Of a stretch of 56,923 nt of DNA, positions 24,559 through 33,149 are shown one piece after another (position 1 is the stretch's first letter; each line of letters starts with the position of its first letter). A model generated the notes under the pieces. It was given only the letters and a program-made list of their open reading frames with translations. It was not told the DNA's origin and did not search any database. Origin of the DNA: Azospirillum sp. TSH64. GTDB taxonomy: Bacteria; Pseudomonadota; Alphaproteobacteria; Azospirillales; Azospirillaceae. Location of the stretch: assembly GCF_003116035.1 (NCBI RefSeq), contig NZ_LGQW01000015.1, positions 1,168,730-1,225,652 on the forward strand, in the 5' to 3' direction. Position numbers and translations under genes: made by a program.

Positions 24559-26100
24559 TTATGCTTGGCCAAGACGGCCACGGCCCGTGCGGTCGAGAAC
24601 GGCGATGCCGAGAACGCCATCGACCGCCGCACGCAAGGACCGGCGTGCTTGGCGCCAGCGCCGCCGCTGCTCCACCAGCGCGCCACGACGGCTGCGAAGC
24701 GAGGCTCGCACCCGTTCGATCTCGCTGGTGGTGGATTCGCGCCCGGGGCCGCCGCCATGCTCCTGGGCAGCGGCAATGTCGACCGGCCGCAGCACCGGCG
24801 ACTGGGTGCCGCGGAACCACTCGGGCCGGGCCTCTCGCGCGGCGGTCTCCAGATCGACCACACCTTGGACCATCATCGAGCGGATGATGTCCCCGACCTC
24901 ATGGTGGGCGCGACGGAAGGGCATGCCATGCTCCCGGACCAGCCAGTCGGCCAGCGCGGTGGCGTTGGTCTGGCCGGACACCGCCCTGAGGCGCATGGCT
25001 CCCTGATTCGGCTCCGCCCCGGCCACGATCAGCCGGACCAGCGTCAGCGCATCCAGCATTCCCGAGGCCGCCGACCACACCGGCTTGACGCCCTCGGTGC
25101 CGACGGCGATGGAGTTGGAGAAGGGGGTGGCGTGCATCGCCATTGCTGCCGACGTCAGCGCTCCCATCGGCGCCGCCGCCAAGCCCTTGACGTGCTCCAG
25201 CATGTAGACATTGCGCTTCTGCGGCATCATCGAACTGGTGCCGACCAGATCGTCGGCCACCGTCAGGAAGCCGAACTCGCCGGTGGTCCACAGCTGGAGG
25301 TCATGAGCAAGGCGGCTGAGCGTCACGCCGAGGATGCCCAGCGCCGCCAGCAGGCGCAGGACGGCGTCGCGCGAGGCCACGGCGTCGATAGAGTGCGTCC
25401 AGGGGCCCGAGAAGCCGAGGAGGGCGGCCGTCCGTCGGGTGTCAATGGGAAGCCCGGTGCCGCCCACAGCACCGGCGCCGAGCGGGCAGCGGTCGAGATC
25501 GGCCAGCACAGCGTGCAAGGACTCCGCGTCGCGGTCCAGCGCCGCAGCGACCCCGGCATAATAATGGGCCAGCGTCACCGGCTGGGCGGGCTGGTAGTGG
25601 GTGTAGATTGGGAACACGGCGTCGGTGCAGGCCTGTGCCCGGCGCAGGAGCGTGGCCTGGAGACGGGTCAGGCCGGTCAGCAGATCGGCGACGACGTTGC
25701 GCAGCCGCAGGCGCAGCACGGTGGCGCCCAGATCGTTGCGCGAGCGCGCCGTCTGGAGGACGCCGCCGATCTCCTCGCCCAGGTCGGCGATGAGATAGGT
25801 CTCGTAGAGCAGGTAGACGCCGCGCGGGGCAGAACGGCCGCGCAGGACGGCGAAGCCCGACCCCTCCATCTCGTCGATGCGCCGGAGCAGGGGGGAGACC
25901 TGCGCCACCGGCAGCAGGCCGGTCTCGGCCATCATCACCAGGTGCGCCCGGTCGACCTGGGTGATCCAGGGCAGGTCGCGGTCGATGGCGTCGTCGGCGA
26001 CGTCGCCGAACAGGATGGACTGGGCCGTCGGGTTGAGCGTCCCAGCCACCCGGCCGGTGTCGCCGAGGTGGGCCAGGATCTGGGCGTTGCTGATCACCAT
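24559..26100 (-). CDS. Argininosuccinate lyase-like fumarate-releasing lyase
   Basis: A 513-residue member of the aspartase/fumarase superfamily, which removes fumarate from N-substituted aspartates. The three conserved blocks are present: TARSRND (about 117-123), YTHYQPAQPVTLAH (about 166-179) and GTSSMMPQKRN (about 283-293), the last containing the catalytic serine loop. It is longer than housekeeping argininosuccinate lyase (about 460) and has an extra C-terminal Arg-rich tail after residue 440. There is no argininosuccinate synthase gene beside it. In this operon the likely substrate is an aspartate adduct made by the PLP enzyme, giving a 2,3-diamino acid plus fumarate. The reaction class is established; the substrate is inferred. 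Confidence 0.85.
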   Translation of the reverse strand: MVISNAQILAHLGDTGRVAGTLNPTAQSILFGDVADDAIDRDLPWITQVDRAHLVMMAETGLLPVAQVSPLLRRIDEMEGSGFAVLRGRSAPRGVYLLYETYLIADLGEEIGGVLQTARSRNDLGATVLRLRLRNVVADLLTGLTRLQATLLRRAQACTDAVFPIYTHYQPAQPVTLAHYYAGVAAALDRDAESLHAVLADLDRCPLGAGAVGGTGLPIDTRRTAALLGFSGPWTHSIDAVASRDAVLRLLAALGILGVTLSRLAHDLQLWTTGEFGFLTVADDLVGTSSMMPQKRNVYMLEHVKGLAAAPMGALTSAAMAMHATPFSNSIAVGTEGVKPVWSAASGMLDALTLVRLIVAGAEPNQGAMRLRAVSGQTNATALADWLVREHGMPFRRAHHEVGDIIRSMMVQGVVDLETAAREARPEWFRGTQSPVLRPVDIAAAQEHGGGPGRESTTSEIERVRASLRSRRGALVEQRRRWRQARRSLRAAVDGVLGIAVLDRTGRGRLGQA

Positions 26101-26166
26101 GAGGGTGGCTTCCGGTGAAAAGAGGTTTCGGATGTATGGCTGGTCGGAGCGTGGCTGGTCGCCGAG

Positions 26167-27096
26167 TCAACGGCTGGAGGTCCGGCGGGCCAGCGTGATG
26201 CCGACAAGCGCCAGCGCGCCGCCGAGCCACTGGAGCGGCCCCAGGGCCTCGCCGAACAGCATCCAGGCCAGCGCCGCCGCCGCGACCGGCTGGATGAGCA
26301 GGCCGATGGACGAAAAGGTGACCGGAAGGTGAGCCAGCGCATGGGTGATGAGGCCTTGGCCGATGACATGGCAGGCGACGCCCAGCGCCAGCACCACGGC
26401 CCAGCCCCAGGCGGTCGCGGGCAGCAGTGGGCCGCCCTCAAGCCAGGCTGCCACCGCCAGCACCAGGGCGGCGGCAGCGCTCGATCCCGCCATGATGACG
26501 CTGGTCGAGTGGCTGGACCGCAGGCGTTTCACCGCCATCAGGTAGATGGCGTAGAATGCGGCGGTGCTGACTGCGATGGCGTCACCCTGCCATTGCCCCT
26601 CCGCAGCACTTCCCACCGACGCGAACAGCCCGTCGCCGATCAGCAGCGCCATGCCCGACAGCGAGACCGCCAGGGCGACGATCAAGCCGAGGCCGATCCG
26701 CTCGCCGAACAGCAGCCAGCCGAGCAGAGCGACGAAGACTGGGGCGCAGTTGTTGAACAACGTGGCCTTGGCCACCGAGGTCATCGTGATGCTGAGATGC
26801 CAAAGTGCCAAGTCCCCCGCCAGCATCAGCCCGGCCACCCCCATCAGCGCCATGTCGGCGGCGGTGACGCGCGCGCTGGCAGCCTGAGGCGCCTTCCGTT
26901 CGGCAAGCATGCCGAGCCAGAAGAAGGGCAGCGCGATGACCAGCCGGTAGAAGGCGGTGGCGATCGGTTCGAGTTCGCTGACCCGCACCAGGATGGGGGC
27001 GAGCGCAATGGCGAGCGCGCCCGCCAGCAGGGAGAGCAGCGCCGGGTTCGCCCCGGCTCGCGACGGTCCGGCGGCCGCAATGGAGGTTGAGGACAT
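26167..27096 (-). CDS. EamA/DMT-family transporter, probable product exporter
   Basis: A 309-residue inner-membrane protein with about ten hydrophobic helices in two EamA halves, for example LLSLLAGALAIALAPILV and GLIVALAVSLSGMALLIG in the first half and the LPVTFSSIGLLIQPVAAAALAW helix in the second. Members export amino acids and other small metabolites. It sits between the ATP-grasp gene (27 bp upstream) and the lyase gene (66 bp downstream) on the same strand, so it most likely exports the product of the pathway or protects the producer from it. Confidence 0.88.
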   Translation of the reverse strand: MSSTSIAAAGPSRAGANPALLSLLAGALAIALAPILVRVSELEPIATAFYRLVIALPFFWLGMLAERKAPQAASARVTAADMALMGVAGLMLAGDLALWHLSITMTSVAKATLFNNCAPVFVALLGWLLFGERIGLGLIVALAVSLSGMALLIGDGLFASVGSAAEGQWQGDAIAVSTAAFYAIYLMAVKRLRSSHSTSVIMAGSSAAAALVLAVAAWLEGGPLLPATAWGWAVVLALGVACHVIGQGLITHALAHLPVTFSSIGLLIQPVAAAALAWMLFGEALGPLQWLGGALALVGITLARRTSSR

Positions 27097-27123
27097 GGAA
27101 GGGGGCTCCTGCTGCTGTTCCGG

Positions 27124-28350
27124 TCAGGCGACGGTGGCAAGGGTTCCGGTGCCGTCGGCCGCGACACGGAAGCGGATGGCGCAGCGCGCCAGTTCAGCGG
27201 CGGCCACGGCTGCCTCCAGGGTGGGGGCGCTGGTGAGCGCGTGGCCGAGACGGTCCTGGAAATCGCCGCGGCGGGCTATCAGCAGCGGGGATGCGCGGTA
27301 GAGCCGGAGGTCGCGCAGGAAGGGCGCACCCCGTGCCGCCTCCAGACCCTCGGTAGCGAACCATAGCCCGTCGTCGGGGGGCGTGAGGAAGCGGATCGCC
27401 GCGTGCTCCTGCCGGATCGGCGTCACCACTGGCGTCCGGCCGACGGCCAGTTCGACGGTCGCCCGGATGAGATCGATGCCGGTGGCCTGGCGTACGAGCT
27501 CGGGGATGAATCCCCCGGCCAGCCGCGGGTTGACCTCCATCAGGTGCGGGCCGTCCTCGCCGAGGCGAAGCTCGACATGCAGCGGCCCCCAGGTGAGGCC
27601 GAGTGCCCGCGTTGCGGCCAGCGCGAAGCCCGCGATGCGGTCCGCCGCGGCCGTGGCCAGCGGGGCCGGGAAATCGTGGCCCATCTCGACGAAGTGCGGC
27701 AGGGCGCCCAGGTGCTTGCGGGTCACGCCGATGACCGTGTCGTGGAAGATTTCCACCGAATACTCGTCGCCCCGGACGACTTCCTCGACCAGCAGTGCGC
27801 CACAGGTCGGGTCGGCGAGCAGTGATCTGGCGTGGGCCGCCACCTCGGCCATCGTGGCGCAGAGCCGGACGCCGACGCTGCCCGATCCGGCCACCGGTTT
27901 CAGGACAACGGGCAAGCCGATGCCGATGGCGGCCTGGACGGCATCGACGGCGTCGGTGATCTCGGCATGGCGCACGCGGTCGATACCGGCTTCGTCCAGG
28001 CGGCGGCGCTGGGTCGCCTTGTTGCGGCAGGCGGCCACCGCGACAGCATCCGGCCCCGGCAGGCCGAGGTCGGCGGCTAGGCGGGCGGCGGTTGCGATGA
28101 AATACTCCGAACTGGAGGTGATCCCGGCCACTCCCTCGCTGAGCGCCAGCTGCCGCACAAGCGAGCGCAAGACGTTCAGGTCGGCGGTATTGGCCTCGAT
28201 GCTGCGGACGGCGTCCTCGGCGACATAGGGATAGCGGCTGGGCTGGCGGCTGATCAGCACCGGCTGGAAGCCGAGGGCACGGGCGGTTTGGGCGAACAGG
28301 CGGCCGGTGCCGGACGTGTTGCTCTCGATGAACAGCAGGAGGCGCGGCAT
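27124..28350 (-). CDS. ATP-grasp carboxylate-amine ligase
   Basis: A 408-residue ATP-grasp enzyme, which forms amide bonds through an acyl-phosphate. The N-terminal Rossmann-like domain opens with LLLFIESNTSGTG. The ATP-binding domain has VVLKPVAGSGSVGV (about 147-160), VEEVVRGDEYSVE (about 187-199) and the metal-binding HLMEVNPRLAGG (about 271-282, with Glu and Asn). The C-terminal domain continues to VATVA-type ending. It resembles dipeptide-forming ligases (the L-amino acid ligase group) more than purine or biotin enzymes. Its start overlaps the PLP enzyme stop (TAATG). In context it would couple the non-standard diamino acid to another amino acid. Confidence 0.88.
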   Translation of the reverse strand: MPRLLLFIESNTSGTGRLFAQTARALGFQPVLISRQPSRYPYVAEDAVRSIEANTADLNVLRSLVRQLALSEGVAGITSSSEYFIATAARLAADLGLPGPDAVAVAACRNKATQRRRLDEAGIDRVRHAEITDAVDAVQAAIGIGLPVVLKPVAGSGSVGVRLCATMAEVAAHARSLLADPTCGALLVEEVVRGDEYSVEIFHDTVIGVTRKHLGALPHFVEMGHDFPAPLATAAADRIAGFALAATRALGLTWGPLHVELRLGEDGPHLMEVNPRLAGGFIPELVRQATGIDLIRATVELAVGRTPVVTPIRQEHAAIRFLTPPDDGLWFATEGLEAARGAPFLRDLRLYRASPLLIARRGDFQDRLGHALTSAPTLEAAVAAAELARCAIRFRVAADGTGTLATVA

Positions 28351-29435
28351 TACGCGGCCTCCGCAAGGTCGCGCGCCACCGGGTTGGCCGCCGCCAGCAC
28401 CTCGTCCAGCGTCCGGCGGTCCCAGCGGTAGCTGCTCCAGCTGGACCGGACGTCGCTCGGATGCGCCACCGGCTGCGGAGCCTCGGGCAGCAGGCCGGTC
28501 CAGCCCGGCAGCGCGGCGAGCCAGTCGTCATTGTAGATGCTGGCGACGTAGCGGTGGCCCTCGTCGGGGAACAGCGTCATCACCTTGCGGTCGGGATGGG
28601 TGCGCGCCCACCAATCAGCCACCAGGTATGCTGCTCCGCTGGTGCCACCCTGGTAGAGAGCATGGTGCTGGTGCAGGCGGCGGGTGGCCAGGAATGCCTC
28701 CGCTGCACCCACCCAGTGGATCTCGTCGAACTGGCGGTGGTCGACGTTCGGCGGCACCAGGCTGTTGCCGAGGCCGCGCAGCAGACGCTTGCCGTCGGGC
28801 TGGCCGAAGACGACGCTGTTGGGGGTGTCGACGCCGATGACGTGGAGATCCGGGTTGAGGTGACGCAGGAAGCGGGCGATGCCCGACATCGAGCCGCCGG
28901 AGCCGACGGTGCCGACGAGGCAGTCGACATGACCGAGGCGCTCGGCGATCTGCTCGGCCACCTCGGCATAGGCGCGCGGGTTGTCGGCGTTGCCGTATTG
29001 CGAGGGGCAGAAGCTGCCCGGGTTGGCCTCCAGCGCGGCGCGCAGCCGGTCGAGGCGAGCGGTCTGGAAGCCGCCGACCTCATAAGGCTTCTCGACGATC
29101 TCCAGCGTGACGCCCAGTTCCAGCAGGCGCTTGTGCAGGTGCTCGTCAATGGCCGGGTCGCTGACCAGGATGAGCTTGTAGCCGCGCACCGCCGCCAGCA
29201 TGGCGAGCGCCAGCCCGAAGGTCCCCGACGTCGTCTCGCAGATGGTGCCGCCGGGCTTCAGACGGCCGTCGGCCGCCGCGCGGTCCAGCATGTGACGGGC
29301 TGGGAGCAACTTCATCAGGAAGAAGGCGGCGCCGTGCAGATTGTCCGCCAGCCGCACCAGACGCGGGAGTTCGTAATCGGGAAAGCCGCGGGTTTCACGG
29401 GACAGGGGCTGGGACATCGTCATCTCAAGCGACAT
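28350..29435 (-). CDS. Cysteine synthase-like PLP enzyme (beta-replacement), SbnA-type
   Basis: A 361-residue fold-type II PLP enzyme starting at 29435 (MSLEMTMSQ), overlapping the kinase stop by 11 bp; ATGs at 29423 and 29417 are alternatives. The likely PLP lysine lies in FFLMKLLPARHMLDRA (about 46), and the phosphate/substrate loop is ETTSGTFGLALAM. The GTVGSGGSMSG glycine loop holds the cofactor phosphate. Such enzymes replace the beta-leaving group of O-phospho- or O-acetyl-serine or -threonine. The overlapping upstream kinase gene suggests an O-phospho substrate. Aspartate as incoming nucleophile is inferred from the lyase in the operon. A plain cysteine synthase is unlikely in this setting. 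Confidence 0.85.
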   Translation of the reverse strand: MSLEMTMSQPLSRETRGFPDYELPRLVRLADNLHGAAFFLMKLLPARHMLDRAAADGRLKPGGTICETTSGTFGLALAMLAAVRGYKLILVSDPAIDEHLHKRLLELGVTLEIVEKPYEVGGFQTARLDRLRAALEANPGSFCPSQYGNADNPRAYAEVAEQIAERLGHVDCLVGTVGSGGSMSGIARFLRHLNPDLHVIGVDTPNSVVFGQPDGKRLLRGLGNSLVPPNVDHRQFDEIHWVGAAEAFLATRRLHQHHALYQGGTSGAAYLVADWWARTHPDRKVMTLFPDEGHRYVASIYNDDWLAALPGWTGLLPEAPQPVAHPSDVRSSWSSYRWDRRTLDEVLAAANPVARDLAEAA

Positions 29436-30390
29436 GGCGGACCTCGGCGGCATCGGTGCGGAAATGGAAAGCGGGGGGCAGGCCGAAGGCCTCGAGACGG
29501 GCGGCCGCTTCGGCAATCCGGCGGGTCGTGGCCGGGTTGCGGGGGTCGAAGAGCAGGCCGACGACGGTGCCGCTGTGGGCGACTTGGATGCCGAGCGCCC
29601 CAGCGGAGGCCGCGATGGCGTTGATCTCCTCGAAGGCGGGCTTGGGCAGATGGCGCTGGGAGATGCGGGCGCTGGCCGTGGCGACCCGGCCGAGCAGAGC
29701 CGCGTCGCCGGTGCGGATCGCCCGCCGCAGCATTCCGCGCAGTGGCCGGAAGGCCTGGACCTCCCAGTCGTCGTAGTCGGCTGGAGGTTGCTTCACGGTG
29801 TCCACGCCGGTGCCGGGAGCCGTGTTGACGCTGAGGACCTCCAGCGGCGGCAGGGCGGGGCCGAGGTGCTCCAGCACAATGCCCTCGCGCTGGGCGAAGA
29901 GGATGGCGAGGTCTCCATGCATGATGCTGTCGCTGGCCGTCTCCGCTCGAACCGCCAGCCGGGCGACCTCGTCGGCACCGAGGGTCGCGCCGTGGGCGTC
30001 GGCGACGGCGCGGATCGCGGCCACCACATCGGCGGTCGAGGACCCCATGCCGAGGCCGACCGGGATGGTGCTCTCCACCGTCAGGTGGCCGCCCTGGTCA
30101 TGCAGGCCCAGGCTGTCCAGCGTCAGCCGCGCGGCCTCGGCCGCCTTCAGCTTGTCGTCCGGGACGGTGACCAGGATCCCCGGAGCCGGACGGAAGACGG
30201 CAGTGGATGAGACGATGTCGCACGGGAGCGTGACGAGACCGCGATGCAGACGTCCTGCGTCGTCCGGGAAGATTCCCTGGAGGATCTCGCCGTGATGGCC
30301 GTTGACGCGGCCGAAACCGCGCTCTTTTCGCTGATTTCCCCTGGTGCCAAGGCGCACGGAGGCAAACCGAGAGATCACATCTCCGGGCAT
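29425..30390 (-). CDS. GHMP kinase, L-threonine kinase (PduX)-like
   Basis: A 321-residue GHMP-superfamily kinase. The ATP-binding loop PVGLGMGSSTADV lies at about 110-122; the N-terminal GRVNGHHGEILQG resembles the PduX opening, and AHSGTVVGLLFDP is the third GHMP motif. PduX makes O-phospho-L-threonine for cobalamin side-chain assembly, but no cobalamin genes are present. As the first gene of this operon it probably phosphorylates threonine or serine for the overlapping PLP enzyme. AGAGG precedes the ATG. The start faces the Lrp/AsnC gene across 261 bp. Confidence 0.82.
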   Translation of the reverse strand: MPGDVISRFASVRLGTRGNQRKERGFGRVNGHHGEILQGIFPDDAGRLHRGLVTLPCDIVSSTAVFRPAPGILVTVPDDKLKAAEAARLTLDSLGLHDQGGHLTVESTIPVGLGMGSSTADVVAAIRAVADAHGATLGADEVARLAVRAETASDSIMHGDLAILFAQREGIVLEHLGPALPPLEVLSVNTAPGTGVDTVKQPPADYDDWEVQAFRPLRGMLRRAIRTGDAALLGRVATASARISQRHLPKPAFEEINAIAASAGALGIQVAHSGTVVGLLFDPRNPATTRRIAEAAARLEAFGLPPAFHFRTDAAEVRHVA

Positions 30391-30488
30391 TCGAAACCTC
30401 TTCGCTGAATGGGTCAGTTTCTATTGTTGATGTTTAGGCGAGTGTCCCCGCTCTAACGGGGATAATTAGCTACTACTGGGAAGTTGTT

Positions 30489-30502
30489 TGCGCCGCGGCG
30501 CA
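30489..30502. promoter_or_regulatory. Perfect 14-bp palindrome in the divergent promoter region
   Basis: TGCGCCGCGGCGCA lies between the start of the kinase gene (30390) and the Lrp/AsnC gene (30652). It is its own reverse complement. The position is right for an operator controlling both directions, with the Lrp/AsnC protein as the obvious candidate, although the GC-rich sequence is not the classic AT-rich Lrp site. A chance GC palindrome cannot be excluded. Confidence 0.35.
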
Positions 30503-30651
30503 GTTCATTGCGTCGTGATGAGCAGACTGTAGCGCCATCTGGACGGTATGAAATTTCTAATTCTGCCACCCGGTTTGTCACGATGGAAAAATTGACGGCG
30601 CAGTGCGCGACACTCATAAGTGTGAAATCGCCTTAAACGAGCAGTTGCCCC

Positions 30652-31125
30652 ATGCCTGACATCGAACTCGACCAGATCGACCGGAAGATCATCAATCTGC
30701 TTCAGGGGAACAGCCAGATCACCAACCTGGAACTCGCCGACGCGGTTGCCGTGTCTCCGCCGACCTGTCTGCGTCGGGTCCGCCGGTTACGCGAGGCCGG
30801 GGTCATCGCCAAAGATGTCTCGATCGTCGATCCCAGCAAGCTCGGCAGCCACATCCAGCTGATCGTGACCGTCGAGCTCAAGGGCGACGACCGGGTGCTG
30901 ATGGATGCATTCGAGAAGACCATCCACGCCCAGGACTGCGTGATGCAGTGCTACTTGGTCACCGGATCGACCGACTATGTCCTGATGGTCTGCGTCAGGA
31001 ACATGAGCGAGTTCGAGAAATTCGCCCGGGCGACGCTCTACACCAACCCATTAATCAAGCGGTTCATCACTCTCACGGTCATCAGCCGGGTCAAGTACGA
31101 GACCAGGATCCCAATCGACGCCTGA
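30652..31125 (+). CDS. Lrp/AsnC-family transcriptional regulator
   Basis: A 157-residue regulator. The N-terminal helix-turn-helix (LDQIDRKIINLLQGNSQITNLELADAVAVSPPTCLRRV, in outline, residues about 4-45) is followed by the RAM effector domain (IQLIVTVELKG, then CYLVTGSTDYVLMV). Lrp/AsnC proteins assemble as dimers and octamers and sense amino acids. It is transcribed away from the kinase-led operon across a 261-bp intergenic region and is very likely its regulator, responding to an amino acid substrate or product. The upstream sequence shows no strong ribosome binding site, but the start is the family's usual one. Confidence 0.9.
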   Translation: MPDIELDQIDRKIINLLQGNSQITNLELADAVAVSPPTCLRRVRRLREAGVIAKDVSIVDPSKLGSHIQLIVTVELKGDDRVLMDAFEKTIHAQDCVMQCYLVTGSTDYVLMVCVRNMSEFEKFARATLYTNPLIKRFITLTVISRVKYETRIPIDA

Positions 31126-31138
31126 TTGGGTGCTGGCC

Positions 31139-31606
31139 TCACCGATACTTCCATATCCCCACCCGTTCGGTGCGCGCTGCCTGTTCCTGGAGTTCGTAGA
31201 ACCCCGCGCTCTCGGCGTGGTCGTCCGTCGCCCATCCCGAGGTGATCATCAGGTGGCCGAGATCGGCGCCGTCGACCGAGCATTGGGCGCTGATCGGCTT
31301 GTCCGGCCTGTCGTCCTTCACGATGCAGATGACCTCGTCCTTGCCGATCAGCGCCTCGAGCAGGCGGCGGGATACCCTGGCGCACGGCTCCCCTTGGCCA
31401 TTTCCATGGCACAGGGCATCGGCCTCCGGTGCCCGGACACCCCAGAGATGGATTTCTCGCCCCTGCACTTCGATCCGATCTCCGGCGATCACGGAGATCT
31501 CCGCGGCCATGGCTGCATGACCGACCAAAGGCATGAGCAGGGCGGCCAGAGCAATTCGGTGAAATCCGCGGAGGGCTGCGGATGGCAGGGTCATGCGCCT
31601 ACTCAT
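31139..31606 (-). CDS. Secreted thermonuclease-like (SNase) protein
   Basis: A 155-residue protein with a signal peptide (FHRIALAALLMPLVGHAAMAA, residues about 14-34) and an SNase-like OB-fold: AGDRIEVQGREIHLWGVRAPE, CARVSRRLLEALIG, and GHLMITSGWATDD near the end. Catalytic residues of staphylococcal nuclease are only partly matched (the first Arg is followed by APE rather than the usual D-E pair), so nuclease activity is uncertain. It converges with the Lrp gene, with only 13 bp between the stops. Confidence 0.8.
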   Translation of the reverse strand: MSRRMTLPSAALRGFHRIALAALLMPLVGHAAMAAEISVIAGDRIEVQGREIHLWGVRAPEADALCHGNGQGEPCARVSRRLLEALIGKDEVICIVKDDRPDKPISAQCSVDGADLGHLMITSGWATDDHAESAGFYELQEQAARTERVGIWKYR

Positions 31607-31766
31607 GAGGGAATAATAATGGCTTGATGCTACCGAACGGCCAAGCCCTCGTCATGCAGGAATTTCCCCCTTCCCACCGAGGGCCCGCCGAAAGGTCGCT
31701 TGCTTGGCTGCCGGGGCCTGTTCATTGTCGAAGTGTTCAATTCTGCGGGGTCTGTTGGTGTTCGTC

Positions 31767-31973
31767 GTGAGTAGGGAGATGGCGGAAGCCGTGCAGCGGG
31801 TCTTCCACGAGCAGGGCGAATGGCCCGCCGTGGTGGAACTGCGCCGCCATGTCCATATCGCCGATAACACAAGTGCCTTGCAGGCAGTCAGGGCCATCGC
31901 CTCTTGGCGCACCCTTCCCGCCGAGCCACCGGCGCGGCACCATGAGGCGAAGGACGACCGGGCAGGCACGTAA
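31767..31973 (+). CDS. Small hypothetical protein (about 68 aa)
   Basis: The frame from the GTG at 31767 (or ATG at 31779) reads AEAVQRVFHEQGEWPAVVEL, then HIADNTSALQAVRAIASW, an amphipathic helical pattern typical of real proteins. The sequence is charged at the C-terminus. There is no clear ribosome binding site at a proper distance from the ATG; TAGGGAG lies too close. No family is recognised and it may be a gene fragment. Confidence 0.35.
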   Translation: MSREMAEAVQRVFHEQGEWPAVVELRRHVHIADNTSALQAVRAIASWRTLPAEPPARHHEAKDDRAGT

Positions 31974-32117
31974 ACCAGCTATCGTGTCAAAGCCCCCTCG
32001 GCAGGCAAAACGATAAGGGGGTGGTTGAGGATTGTGTGAGTATGTCTGTATGCATTCGGCCTAAATGCGCTCTTGAACGCGGATTTTCGCCGTTTGTGCC
32101 GGGAATTTGCGCCAAAG

Positions 32118-33149
32118 CTATGCAGTTCCGACCGCTTCATCGCGTTCCATTGGACTCCCAGACGCTTTATCCAACGCCAAACCTGTCTGAGTGCCTTTTT
32201 GGCGGTCTTTGGAGGCGCAACTCATCAGCTGTTTGGGCCTGACAAGGTGGTGTGCGTCGTCCTCGGTTAGGCCTGTCAACTCATGGGCACTTTCCATGGC
32301 CAGGAATGTCAGGAGCTCCCGGGCAAGCTCCTCCGGCGCCTCCTCGGCCATATGGTGCCCGCAGTCCAGGCCTCGACCACGCAGATCTGGCGCCCACGGC
32401 TGCCAGACCGAAAGGACATCGCCATAGAGCGCTTCGAGGTCATCGCGCAGCGACCACAGGGCGAGCGTCGGGCAGGCGAGGGTCCGCCCCGCCCGCCGGT
32501 CCGCCTCGTCATGGTCCTGGTCTATGCCGAGGCCAGCGCGGTAGTCCTCCATCATACCGTGGATCGTGTCCGGGTCGTGGATTGCCGCCCGGTAGTCGGC
32601 ATAGGCCTCGGCACCCATCATGTCAGACGAGCCGCCGTACCAAGCGTCTGGATCGGTCAGGATCGCCCGCTCCGGCTTATCCGGCTGGCCGTAGAAGAAC
32701 CAGTGCCACCAGGCCTGGGCGAAGCGGGCATCGCAACGTCCCAGTGCCTCGGCGATGGGCACGCCATCCAGCACAGCCAGATGCGTGATCGCCTGGGGAT
32801 GGTCCATCGCCGTGCGGAAGGCCGTGTAGGAACCCCGGTCATGCCCGACGATGGCGAAGCGGTCGAAGCCGAGGCGGTGCATCAGTGCGACGCAGTCACG
32901 GGCCTTGGCTCGCTTGGACGATCCTTCATGATCCGGCGTATCGGCGGGCTTCGACGACTGGCCGAAGCCACGAAGGTCCGGGCAGACGACGGTGTGATGC
33001 GCAGCGAGCAGCGGGGCGACGCGGTGCCAGGTGGCGTGGGTGCGGGGATGCCCATGGAGAAGCAACACCGGCGGGCCATTCCCGCCATGGCGCACACGTA
33101 AGGTAGCCTCCGGCAGATCCACCATCTCAAGACGGAAGCCTTCGAACAT
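32118..33149 (-). CDS. Alpha/beta hydrolase, fluoroacetate dehalogenase-like
   Basis: Start at 33149 (MFEGFRLEMVDLPEA), the usual opening of this family; the upstream frame to 33212 is unlike it. The oxyanion region LLLHGHPRTHATWHRVAP, the nucleophile elbow GHDRGSY (Asp in place of Ser, the mark of haloacetate dehalogenases and epoxide hydrolases), and the GLDCGHHMAEEAPEEL histidine are intact. It should hydrolyse the carbon-halogen bond of small haloacids. The domain ends near FLAMESAHEL; the last 60 or so residues (residues about 285-343) are polar and foreign to the family, probably a read-through of the original stop into adjacent DNA. Confidence 0.85.
   Translation of the reverse strand: MFEGFRLEMVDLPEATLRVRHGGNGPPVLLLHGHPRTHATWHRVAPLLAAHHTVVCPDLRGFGQSSKPADTPDHEGSSKRAKARDCVALMHRLGFDRFAIVGHDRGSYTAFRTAMDHPQAITHLAVLDGVPIAEALGRCDARFAQAWWHWFFYGQPDKPERAILTDPDAWYGGSSDMMGAEAYADYRAAIHDPDTIHGMMEDYRAGLGIDQDHDEADRRAGRTLACPTLALWSLRDDLEALYGDVLSVWQPWAPDLRGRGLDCGHHMAEEAPEELARELLTFLAMESAHELTGLTEDDAHHLVRPKQLMSCASKDRQKGTQTGLALDKASGSPMERDEAVGTA

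Noticed and set aside
24559..26100. Housekeeping arginine biosynthesis (argH)
   Set aside because: There is no argG or other arginine gene, the protein is longer than usual, and it is embedded in a kinase/PLP/ATP-grasp operon.
29425..30390. Cobalamin side-chain threonine kinase (PduX)
   Set aside because: Similarity is clear but there are no cobalamin genes and the gene overlaps a beta-replacement PLP enzyme.
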